Source: Rhodospirillaceae bacterium (lineage in GTDB: Bacteria; Pseudomonadota; Alphaproteobacteria; Rhodospirillales; Magnetovibrionaceae). From it: a stretch of 7,672 nt of DNA. Made by a program: the position numbers and the translations under genes. Positions 1 through 5,272 of this stretch are shown in pieces. Location of the stretch: positions 1 through 7,672 of the forward strand of contig JAOUJU010000077.1 of the NCBI GenBank assembly GCA_029883045.1, written 5' to 3'. The notes below the pieces were generated by a model, which made no database searches, was not told the DNA's origin, and saw nothing but the letters and a program-made list of their open reading frames with translations. The first letter of the stretch is position 1. Every line of letters starts with the position of its first letter.

Positions 1-88
1 GTTCTTGCGAAATGGCGCTACTACTAGACATTACAAAAACACATAATGTAAGAAAAACCATTATCTGATTACATGCAGATTTATTCAT
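1..88 (-). CDS. lptA: LptA, periplasmic LPS transport protein (N-terminus only, runs off the window)
   Basis: The first 29 codons of a gene that leaves the window at position 1. Seen: ATG at 88-86 overlaps the end of lptC by 8 nt, with a GGGGGG Shine-Dalgarno-like run at 102-97, 8 nt upstream. The peptide has Lys3, a hydrophobic core at residues 9-20 (MVFLTLCVFVM from residue 10), then SSSSA-ISQE, which reads as a Sec signal peptide cut near residue 25. An internal ATG at 61-59 (residue 10) is a second possible start, but it has no ribosome site and loses the positive n-region. Known: LptA forms the periplasmic bridge that carries LPS from LptC to the outer-membrane LptD/E complex, and lptA usually follows lptC. 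Inferred: identity rests on position and signal peptide only, because the OstA-like domain lies outside the window. Another exported protein cannot be excluded. Confidence 0.72.
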   Translation of the reverse strand, partial: MNKSACNQIMVFLTLCVFVMSSSSAISQE

Positions 89-827
89 TTGTTATCCCCC
101 CAATGGGTATTTCTTTTCCCTGCGATGAAAACAACACCAACCGCGCCGGACCAATAAAAAATATTGTGCCATTATTTTTATCAATTCGCACACCGCTAGC
201 ATTAAGCTCGCCAAATGGCCCATGCCCGCTTACGGGTTTTGTTCCAATGGCATCGTTTTTTGCAAGGTTAATGTTTAGCTCATCGGTTGTTATTTCATAT
301 CCCATATCATGAAACAAATTAACCGAACCGCTTAAAGAAAGTATTTTTTTCTGTTGATTATAAACACCCTCAATTGCGGTCATAACTAACCATGTTCCGC
401 TATCCATTGTAATATCGGCTTTGGGTATTTCAAGACTGATGGGGCCTTTTGGGCCATCAGGAAACCGGGCCAGATCGGCGGAAATTGAATACGGATTTTG
501 TTTATCATCCACTCCGAAATAGCGCGCATTATCCGCACCAACTTGTTCACCCGGTGCGAGACTAAGAGATGAAAAGCCGATTTTAAATTCACCTTCATTG
601 CCGCCGATATACGGCCACCATAATATAAGCGCAATAACAACGACAGCCACAAGCGGAAGTGCTATTTTCATAAATTTTACAAAATTAGAATACCCAGTTT
701 GGCTGTACCGGGATTCGCGCCCGTCATAAAAACTGCCACTACCAACTAATGTCGATGCCTGCGGCGCAACATCTGCTTTAGTTATTTGTTTTGAAGATAG
801 GGGCGGTTCGGTTTGCTCTGCCGTCAT
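81..827 (-). CDS. lptC: LptC, inner-membrane LPS export protein
   Basis: A 248-residue bitopic membrane protein. Residues 1-53 form a polar cytoplasmic N-terminus, longer than in the enterobacterial protein. Residues 55-72 are one hydrophobic helix (IALPLVAVVVIALILWW). The rest is a beta-rich periplasmic domain with the short repeating strands expected of the LptC/OstA-like jellyroll, for example GTWLVMTAIEGVYN at 144-157 and a terminal stretch at 205-234 with GPFGELNASGVRID and GTIFFIGPARLVL. Known: LptC binds the LptB2FG ABC transporter and passes LPS to LptA. The start is the first ATG, with AGGA 6 nt upstream (837-834). The stop overlaps the lptA start, which suggests translational coupling. 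A 94-nt gap with three 11-bp tandem repeats separates it from kdsD upstream. The family is weakly conserved, so the call draws on topology and gene order as well as sequence. Confidence 0.88.
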   Translation of the reverse strand: MTAEQTEPPLSSKQITKADVAPQASTLVGSGSFYDGRESRYSQTGYSNFVKFMKIALPLVAVVVIALILWWPYIGGNEGEFKIGFSSLSLAPGEQVGADNARYFGVDDKQNPYSISADLARFPDGPKGPISLEIPKADITMDSGTWLVMTAIEGVYNQQKKILSLSGSVNLFHDMGYEITTDELNINLAKNDAIGTKPVSGHGPFGELNASGVRIDKNNGTIFFIGPARLVLFSSQGKEIPIGGITNE

Positions 828-864
828 TGGGTTTCCTAGGGTAAGCTAACAATTTTATCAGCTG

Positions 865-897
865 CCTATATAATTCCTGTATAATTCCTATATAATT
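865..897. repeat. Three tandem 11-bp repeats between kdsD and lptC
   Basis: Three adjacent 11-bp units read on the plus strand as CCTATATAATT (865-875), CCTGTATAATT (876-886) and CCTATATAATT (887-897). Units one and three are identical and unit two has one substitution. They lie in the 94-nt gap between the kdsD stop and the lptC start, 38 nt upstream of the lptC start codon. The period is close to one DNA helical turn, so each copy faces the same side. On the transcribed (minus) strand each unit reads AATTATATAGG or AATTATACAGG and so carries a -10-like TATATA and an AGG. Whether this is a binding site array, a promoter element or slippage-prone sequence cannot be decided here. Confidence 0.9.
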
Positions 898-921
898 TTT
901 ACGTGAAGCTTGGGTGATTTA

Positions 922-1920
922 TCAAATTACACCCGCACGCAAACAATCATGGATATGCAAAATACCAACTGGCAAATCTTTTGCTATAACAAACAGTGTG
1001 GTTATTTTGTTTTCATTCATCACGGCAACAGCTTCGCTAGCAAGTTGGTCTGGGTTTGCCCTAACGCCACCCTTTGTCATTATGGCAGATACTTTAGCGC
1101 TTAAAAGTTTGGCGTTCATGTGACGGCGAAGATCGCCATCGGTTATAACCCCTTCTAGCTTTCCTTTGGGGCCGGTAACGCCAACAACACCAAAACTTTT
1201 TGAGGTTATTTCTATAAGTGCATCACCCATCAATGCGTTCTTGTTTATCAGTGGAACCATGTCACCGCTGTGCATAAGGTCACTAACTTTAAGTAATTTT
1301 TGCCCGAGCTTTCCACCGGGATGAAAATCGTGAAAATCCGCTGCGGTAAAACCTTCGCGTTCAAGCAAACAAACGGCCAGCGCATCACCAAGGGCAAGCA
1401 TAGCAGTGGTTGACGTGGTTGGCGCTAAACCCATGGGGCAGGCTTCGGGTTCGTCTGGCAATACCAAAGCAACGTCGCTTTGCCTGCTAAGGGTGCTGCC
1501 TGCTTTTCCGGTAATGCCAACCAAGGGAATACGATAACGCGTAGTGTAGGCTACTATGTCTGATAATTCGGCTGTCTCGCCAGAATTGGAAAGGGCAATT
1601 ACCGCGTCATTTTTTTGGATCATGCCAAGATCACCGTGGCTAGCTTCGCCAGGGTGAACAAAAAATGATGGTTTGCCGGTTGAAGAAAAAGTAGCCGCCA
1701 TTTTGCGTGCGATGTGCCCACTTTTGCCCATACCAGTTACCACTACCCGGCCTGATATTTTTTGCAAAACATCAACTGCATTTTTAAAATTATTGCCAAG
1801 ACCCTTTGCCAATGCATCAAGTGCGCGTGCTTCTGTTGCAAGAACGCGACGAGCAGTAACCAAGTCGGATGATTTTTTACCTTTGATATTTTTTTTTGCG
1901 GTGGTTTTTGCTTTTGCCAT
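922..1920 (-). CDS. kdsD: KdsD, arabinose-5-phosphate isomerase (KpsF/GutQ family)
   Basis: A 332-residue enzyme that interconverts D-ribulose 5-phosphate and D-arabinose 5-phosphate (EC 5.3.1.13), the first step toward Kdo, the sugar joining lipid A to the LPS core. It acts in the cytoplasm. An SIS domain spans about residues 47-190, with GMGKSGHIARKMAATFSSTG at 63-82, FFVHPGEASHGDLGM at 86-100, SNSGE at 111-115 and APTTSTTAMLALGDALAV at 166-183. Two CBS domains follow, at about 213-270 and 277-332 (EGVITDGDLRR and VGILHIHDCLRAGVI). Aligned from memory to E. coli KdsD (328 residues), the four catalytically relevant positions are all kept, as Lys66, Glu118, Glu159 and His200. The lysine-rich N-terminus matches the usual length. 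A purine-rich GGGGGGAAG lies about 12 nt upstream of the ATG. It is 80 nt downstream of rnd and upstream of lptC. KpsF and GutQ share the fold, but the LPS-transport neighbours favour KdsD. Confidence 0.95.
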   Translation of the reverse strand: MAKAKTTAKKNIKGKKSSDLVTARRVLATEARALDALAKGLGNNFKNAVDVLQKISGRVVVTGMGKSGHIARKMAATFSSTGKPSFFVHPGEASHGDLGMIQKNDAVIALSNSGETAELSDIVAYTTRYRIPLVGITGKAGSTLSRQSDVALVLPDEPEACPMGLAPTTSTTAMLALGDALAVCLLEREGFTAADFHDFHPGGKLGQKLLKVSDLMHSGDMVPLINKNALMGDALIEITSKSFGVVGVTGPKGKLEGVITDGDLRRHMNAKLLSAKVSAIMTKGGVRANPDQLASEAVAVMNENKITTLFVIAKDLPVGILHIHDCLRAGVI

Positions 1921-2000
1921 TATTTTATAATTCTTCCCCCCTTGCCCATGCTGGCTTTAATTGCTTCCAATTATTTTTTAGGCAAAAAATTGCAAAAAAA

Positions 2001-2642
2001 TTAGTGGGCAAAAATATCTAAATCCGGCCAACCCGCACTATCTAGGGCGGCACGAGTTTCAAGAAAATCAAAACATTTCTGCGCAAGTTCCGTACGGCCT
2101 TCGCGCGCCAATATTTTTTCCAATTCGGTGCGAATTTGATGCAAATACAAAACATCAATTGCGGCGTAATTTATTTGGCTTTCGCTTAACGTTTCAGCGC
2201 CCCAATCGGATGATTGTTGTTCTTTTGAAAGCTCAACCCCGACTAGTTCACGACAAACATCTTTTAGGCCATGGCGGTCGGTGTAGGTGCGCGCCAACTG
2301 AGAAGCAATTTTGGTGCAATAAACCGGAGCGCAATCAACCCCTAGGTAATGTTTCAAGATGCCCACGTCAAAACGGGCAAAATGAAAAATCTTGGTTATT
2401 TTGGGGTTGGCCATTACCGCCTTGAGATTGGGCGCGTCGTATTCACCTTTGGCAAACTGCACCAAATGGCAATCACCGTCGCCGGCAGAAAGCTGTACTA
2501 CACAAAGCCTATCGCGGGCATTTTTCAGGCCCATGGCCTCACAGTCAACCGCAACCGCATCGCCAAAATCAAGTCCAGACGGAAGATCGCCCTTATAAAG
2601 GTGAATATTTGGTTTCTTTGCTGTCACCTTGTTTCCCATCAT
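2001..2642 (-). CDS. rnd: Ribonuclease D, short exonuclease-only form
   Basis: A DEDD-family 3'-5' exoribonuclease that trims 3' ends of tRNA precursors and other small stable RNAs in the cytoplasm. Using numbering from a TTG at 2648, Exo I is VDCEAMGL with Asp35 and Glu37, Exo II is FHFARFDVGIL with Asp94, and Exo III is NYAAIDVLYLHQI with Tyr161 and Asp165, which marks the DEDDy subgroup. All catalytic residues are present. At about 213 residues it lacks the HRDC domains of the roughly 375-residue E. coli enzyme. The compact form is usual in alphaproteobacteria, so this is not a truncation. I chose the ATG at 2642. The next codon is also ATG (2639), a GTG at 2633 follows a GGGAAACAAG stretch, and the upstream TTG at 2648 is less likely. 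None has a clean ribosome site. It lies 105 nt downstream of tRNA-Leu on the same strand, with no U-tract terminator between, and may share its transcript. Confidence 0.92.
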   Translation of the reverse strand: MMGNKVTAKKPNIHLYKGDLPSGLDFGDAVAVDCEAMGLKNARDRLCVVQLSAGDGDCHLVQFAKGEYDAPNLKAVMANPKITKIFHFARFDVGILKHYLGVDCAPVYCTKIASQLARTYTDRHGLKDVCRELVGVELSKEQQSSDWGAETLSESQINYAAIDVLYLHQIRTELEKILAREGRTELAQKCFDFLETRAALDSAGWPDLDIFAH

Positions 2643-2668
2643 GTTCAATAAATTACATTTTTTCTATT

Positions 2669-2722
2669 CTCTGGGGCTATCTTAGCCGCAACCGCCGCCC
2701 GATTGCCAGAGGGTTAAGCCCC
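2669..2722 (-). other. Folded spacer between tRNA-Leu and rnd with competing pairings
   Basis: On the minus strand GGGGCT (2722-2717) can pair with AGCCCC (2678-2673). Inside it GCAATC (2706-2701) can pair with GGTTGC (2693-2688) around a 7-nt loop, with one G-U pair. Alternatively CTCTGG (2711-2706) can pair with CCAGAG (2674-2669). The two outer 3' arms share two bases, so the outer helices exclude each other. There is no U-run after either helix, so it does not look like a simple terminator. Its role, if any, is unknown; it could protect or expose RNA between the processed tRNA and rnd. Confidence 0.35.
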
Positions 2723-2747
2723 AAGGTGTAACCAAAGCCTAGGGAAA

Positions 2748-2834
<87 letters not shown>

Positions 2835-2858
2835 ATCCGGGCGCAAGAACCGAGCAAA

Positions 2859-2875
2859 GCACCAAAAAATGGTGC
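2859..2875 (-). other. Small hairpin in the tRNA-Leu leader
   Basis: GCACCA (2864-2859 region on the plus strand) faces TGGTGC (2870-2875) across a 5-nt A/T loop, giving a 6-bp stem in the predicted 5' leader of the tRNA precursor, 25 nt before the mature 5' end. One arm belongs to the second copy of the 11-bp repeat. It could help define the leader for RNase P or be incidental. The short stem and U-rich loop make it too weak to call a terminator. Confidence 0.4.
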
Positions 2876-2877
2876 CC
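2867..2877. repeat. 11-bp direct repeat, upstream copy in the tRNA-Leu leader
   Basis: Exact second copy of AAATGGTGCCC. Read on the minus strand it gives GGGCACCA, the same last eight bases as mature tRNA-Leu. It may be a relic of an earlier tRNA copy, a duplication scar, or coincidence. Confidence 0.7.
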
Positions 2878-2888
2878 TTAAGGTGAAC

Positions 2889-2917
2889 GAGTTAGACCGC
2901 CCCGGGCCCAAAGTCAA
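2889..2917 (-). promoter_or_regulatory. Putative sigma-70-type promoter for tRNA-Leu
   Basis: On the minus strand TTGACT (2917-2912) matches the -35 consensus in five of six bases. After a 17-bp GC-rich spacer comes TAACTC (2894-2889), a poor -10 that shares only the leading TA with the consensus. Transcription would start near 2882, giving a leader of roughly 48 nt before the mature tRNA. The strong -35, GC-rich spacer and location just upstream of the tRNA support it, and the weak -10 argues for caution. If there is no terminator after the tRNA, the same promoter would also feed rnd, kdsD, lptC and lptA. Confidence 0.45.
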
Positions 2918-3000
2918 CAATATCTACCGCTCAACGGGCGGCTTCCCCCACTGGGTGATAATTGTTGGGTGTGTTTGATAAACGATTTAGACTGTGTGGT

Positions 3001-3618
3001 ATGGGCATTTATAACGATTTTTTCATACCCCACCTGATTAACATTGTAATGCGCGTACCTATGGCGGCGGGCGAGCGCCCCGGCGTGGTTGGGTCCGCGC
3101 GGGGAAAAGTTCTGGAAATTGGTATAGGGCCTGGATTTAATCTTCCATATTATGGCCCCGATGTGGATCAAGTATTGGCCATTGAGCCATCTAAAATTCT
3201 AAGAAATAAAGCATTAGACCGGGCAAAAAAATTGGGCATCAACCTAACCATTGCCGGTCTGGATGCCATGGAAATGGATATTGAGGATAGCACCATTGAT
3301 ACTATAGTTATTACATGGGTGCTTTGCTCCATACCGGAACCGGAAAAAGCCATAAACGAAATGCTAAGGGTATTAAAACCCGAAGGAAGGCTTTTATTTA
3401 TTGAACACGGACTTGCCGATAAGCCAAGCACTGCGCGGTGGCAAAATAGACTTAATCGCCCATGGCGATGTTGTGCCGGGGGGTGCAATATAAACCGTAA
3501 GCCAGATAATTTACTTGCTAAAGGCGGGTTCATTTTCGAAAAAATAGAAAAAGGGTTTGCCGACGGGCCAAGCATTTTATCATTTGAATATAAAGGGGTT
3601 GCCCGACCGAGCAAGTAG
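3001..3618 (+). CDS. Class I SAM-dependent methyltransferase (UbiE/METTL7-like)
   Basis: A 205-residue Rossmann-fold methyltransferase, probably cytoplasmic or membrane-associated; no membrane helix is seen. Residue numbers count from ATG 3001. SAM motif I is VLEIGIGPGFNL (37-48). IEPS (61-64) carries the acidic residue expected to bind the ribose. GLDAMEMD (86-93) supplies the adenine-side Asp. TIVITWVLCSIPEPEKAINE (101-120) is the central strand and helix, and LRVLKPEGRLLFIEHG (122-137) the next strand. The C-terminus has PWRCCAGGCNINRKP (154-168) and LLAKGGF, resembling the METTL7-like branch, which shares the tryptophan, glycine-cysteine and arginine pattern. The substrate is unknown. The open frame continues up to a TTG at 2962, but MGIYNDFFIPHLINIVM matches the usual N-terminus, so ATG 3001 is preferred. 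No clear Shine-Dalgarno precedes it. The 57-nt gap to the NDUFA9-like gene suggests an operon. It is not UbiE proper, which is longer. Confidence 0.85.
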   Translation: MGIYNDFFIPHLINIVMRVPMAAGERPGVVGSARGKVLEIGIGPGFNLPYYGPDVDQVLAIEPSKILRNKALDRAKKLGINLTIAGLDAMEMDIEDSTIDTIVITWVLCSIPEPEKAINEMLRVLKPEGRLLFIEHGLADKPSTARWQNRLNRPWRCCAGGCNINRKPDNLLAKGGFIFEKIEKGFADGPSILSFEYKGVARPSK

Positions 3619-3675
3619 CCCGACAATAATAACAAATATAACCGCAATTCAGTTTTTAAGGGGAGTGGCAAATAA

Positions 3676-4707
3676 ATGAACATGAAGGGACGTCTGGTAA
3701 GTGTTATTGGTGGCGCCGGGTTTTTGGGCCGCTACGTTGTACAAGACCTAGTACGTAGCGGTGCCCGCGTAAGAGTTGGCGTGCGTGATACCGAAGATGC
3801 TCATTTTCTTAAAACCTTGGGCGAGGTTGGACAGGTAAATTGTGTTTACACAAATGTTTGCGACATAAATTCGGTGCGCAATGCAATTGATGGCGCCGAC
3901 AGCGTTATCAACCTTGCTGGTATAATTGCAAAAAGCGGCAAGAACACATTCCAAAACGTTCATGTTGATGGGGCAAAAAATATTGCCGCAGCAGCAAAAG
4001 CTGAGGGTGTAAAAAACCTAATTCATGTTTCATCAATTTCTGCTAATCCCCAATCAAAATCAGAATATGCCCGAACAAAATTTGCCGGCGAGCAAGCGGT
4101 GCTAGAAGAATTTCCTGATGCAACAATTTTGCGCCCTGCCCTGTTAATTGGGCCGGAAGATCAGTTCATGAATACGTTTGCTAAAATGGCGCGATATATC
4201 CCACTGTTACCGGTGGTTGGCTGCCCAGTTGTGCCAAAAATAAAAATGGTTGCGGGCGCATCAAGCCAATGGCGGATACCGATGTTAGAATTTTGCTCAA
4301 TGGGTGGGGCTAATTTTCAGCCCATCTATGTTGGCGATGTTGCCGCGGCAATAATTAAATCACTTGATAACAAACAAGCTAAAGGAAAAATTTTTGAATT
4401 AACCGGTCCGGTTACCTATAGCTTTAAGCGGTTATTGCAATTGATGTTAGAGCAAACCGGACGAAATTGTCTTATAGTTCCAGCCCCCATTCCGTTGGCC
4501 CTGACACAGGCATTTTTTATGGAGTTTATTCCCGGATCAATCGTTTCGCGCGACCAAGTATGGCTATTGGTTGAGGGCAACGTAAAAAGTGGTGAGCACC
4601 AAACAATCGAGGACTTGGGCATAACCCCTAAGGGGATTGAATCAGTGCTGCCAACATATCTTCGCTGTTATCGTCCAACCAAGAACCAGCGAATTCGCGA
4701 AGCCTAA
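3676..4707 (+). CDS. NDUFA9-like complex I accessory protein (atypical SDR, NAD(P)-binding)
   Basis: A 343-residue extended-type SDR protein. The Rossmann glycine motif is VIGGAGFLGRYVV (10-22). VCDINSVRNAIDGADSVINLAGI (61-83) has the Asp and NLAG of the cofactor pocket, HVSSISA (117-123) the active-site strand, and YARTKFAGEQ (131-140) the YxxxK catalytic pair, Tyr131 and Lys135. RPALLIGPEDQF (153-164) and FQPIYVGDVAAAI (214-226) match the family closely. Known: mitochondrial NDUFA9 and its alphaproteobacterial relatives sit on the peripheral arm of NADH:ubiquinone oxidoreductase and bind NADPH structurally. Odd: residues about 183-209 (nt 4222-4302) separate two segments, MARYIPLLPVVG and GGANFQPIYV, that are nearly adjacent in the members I recall, so this looks like an in-frame insertion. 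A strong AAGGGGAG ribosome site (3658-3665) lies 10 nt before the ATG. Met3 is a weaker start. A general atypical SDR epimerase is the alternative. Confidence 0.88.
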   Translation: MNMKGRLVSVIGGAGFLGRYVVQDLVRSGARVRVGVRDTEDAHFLKTLGEVGQVNCVYTNVCDINSVRNAIDGADSVINLAGIIAKSGKNTFQNVHVDGAKNIAAAAKAEGVKNLIHVSSISANPQSKSEYARTKFAGEQAVLEEFPDATILRPALLIGPEDQFMNTFAKMARYIPLLPVVGCPVVPKIKMVAGASSQWRIPMLEFCSMGGANFQPIYVGDVAAAIIKSLDNKQAKGKIFELTGPVTYSFKRLLQLMLEQTGRNCLIVPAPIPLALTQAFFMEFIPGSIVSRDQVWLLVEGNVKSGEHQTIEDLGITPKGIESVLPTYLRCYRPTKNQRIREA

Positions 4708-4722
4708 TAAACGTATTGTAAT

Positions 4723-5076
4723 TTAATCTTTTTGTATTTTACGCGCAGCAGCGGCAATTATTTCGCCGTATTCACGTAAAAATACCGAGCCACGGACGGT
4801 GCGTTGCACCAAAACCGAACGCCTATCGGTGTCGTCGGTTTTGCGCCTGACAAGGTCCATATTGCTTAGCCGATCAACCGCCCGGGTGATGGCTGGTTTA
4901 GAAATTTTTAGCGTATCGGCAAGACCGCGAACCGTGTGCGGTGGTGGCGTTAAATAAACGCTCAACAACAGGGCCATTTGCCGCGCGGTTAAATCTGGTG
5001 CATCTAAGCGTACGCTTGAAACAATTACCCTGCGCCATAAATCCAGTGCCGCTAATTCAGAAAGTTCGATTGTCAT
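4723..5076 (-). CDS. MarR-family winged helix-turn-helix regulator
   Basis: A small cytoplasmic DNA-binding regulator, 117 residues from ATG 5076. A short helical dimerisation segment (ALDLWRRVIVSSV, 10-22) leads to LTARQMALLLSVYL (29-42). The winged HTH has VRGLADTLKIS (49-59), recognition helix KPAITRAVDRLSN (60-72) and a wing VRRKTDDTDRRSVLVQRT (76-93) with the DxxDRR pattern of MarR proteins. The C-terminal helix ends in KIQKD. The frame stays open to an ATG at 5193, which would add 39 residues with no domain character and no ribosome site. MTIELSELAALDLWRR resembles the N-terminus of similar alphaproteobacterial proteins, so the short form is preferred, although its own GGGGG lies an unusually long 13 nt upstream. 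Ligand and target are unknown. It converges with the NDUFA9-like gene (15 nt between stops) and follows the terminator of the sensor kinase, so it is probably transcribed separately. Confidence 0.85.
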   Translation of the reverse strand: MTIELSELAALDLWRRVIVSSVRLDAPDLTARQMALLLSVYLTPPPHTVRGLADTLKISKPAITRAVDRLSNMDLVRRKTDDTDRRSVLVQRTVRGSVFLREYGEIIAAAARKIQKD

Positions 5077-5220
5077 TTTTTGTCGCACGCCCCCAGCGTC
5101 CAGTTTAAATTCGTTTCGATAGCGGTTTATTCTTAGCCCAACGGAGGGTACGGGGGCAAGGCATTTAAACCTGCGCCATATTTTTATAGGCATTCAATCA
5201 AACAAAGTGGCCAAAACGGC

Positions 5221-5261
5221 AAAAACCCGCCATCTGCTTTTTAAGCTGACGACGGGTTTTT
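5221..5261 (-). terminator. Strong intrinsic terminator after the sensor kinase gene
   Basis: AAAAACCCG and CGGGTTTTT form a perfect 9-bp outer stem, and the inner TCGTCAGC/GCAGATGG strands continue it with two wobbles and one mismatch around an A-rich loop. On the minus strand it begins 12 nt after the kinase stop and ends in a T-run. The mirrored A-run and T-run mean it could also work on the plus strand. It separates the kinase from the MarR gene. Confidence 0.88.
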
Positions 5262-5272
5262 ATTTTCTAAGT

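Noticed and set aside
869..896. Three perfect TATAAT boxes on the plus strand within the tandem repeat
   Set aside because: They face away from lptC and toward the 3' end of kdsD, no -35 is in place, and no plus-strand gene follows. They are a by-product of the repeat unit.
910..1123. Two overlapping plus-strand open frames opposite the end of kdsD
   Set aside because: They lie opposite the conserved second CBS domain of KdsD and show no protein features.
1958..1979. TAATTG/CAATTA hairpin followed by six T on the plus strand in the rnd-kdsD gap
   Set aside because: It is a 6-bp stem with a single G-C pair, and no plus-strand gene ends here. It is too weak for a terminator on either strand.
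2962..3000. TTG start extending the methyltransferase by 13 residues, and a TTGTTG/TTTAGA pair as its promoter
   Set aside because: The family N-terminus begins at ATG 3001, and the promoter pair has an 18-bp spacer with only a three-of-six match at -10. No start site can be supported.
3168..3683. 171-codon open frame on the minus strand across the methyltransferase
   Set aside because: It is antisense to a gene with clear SAM motifs, has no domain of its own and no ribosome site.
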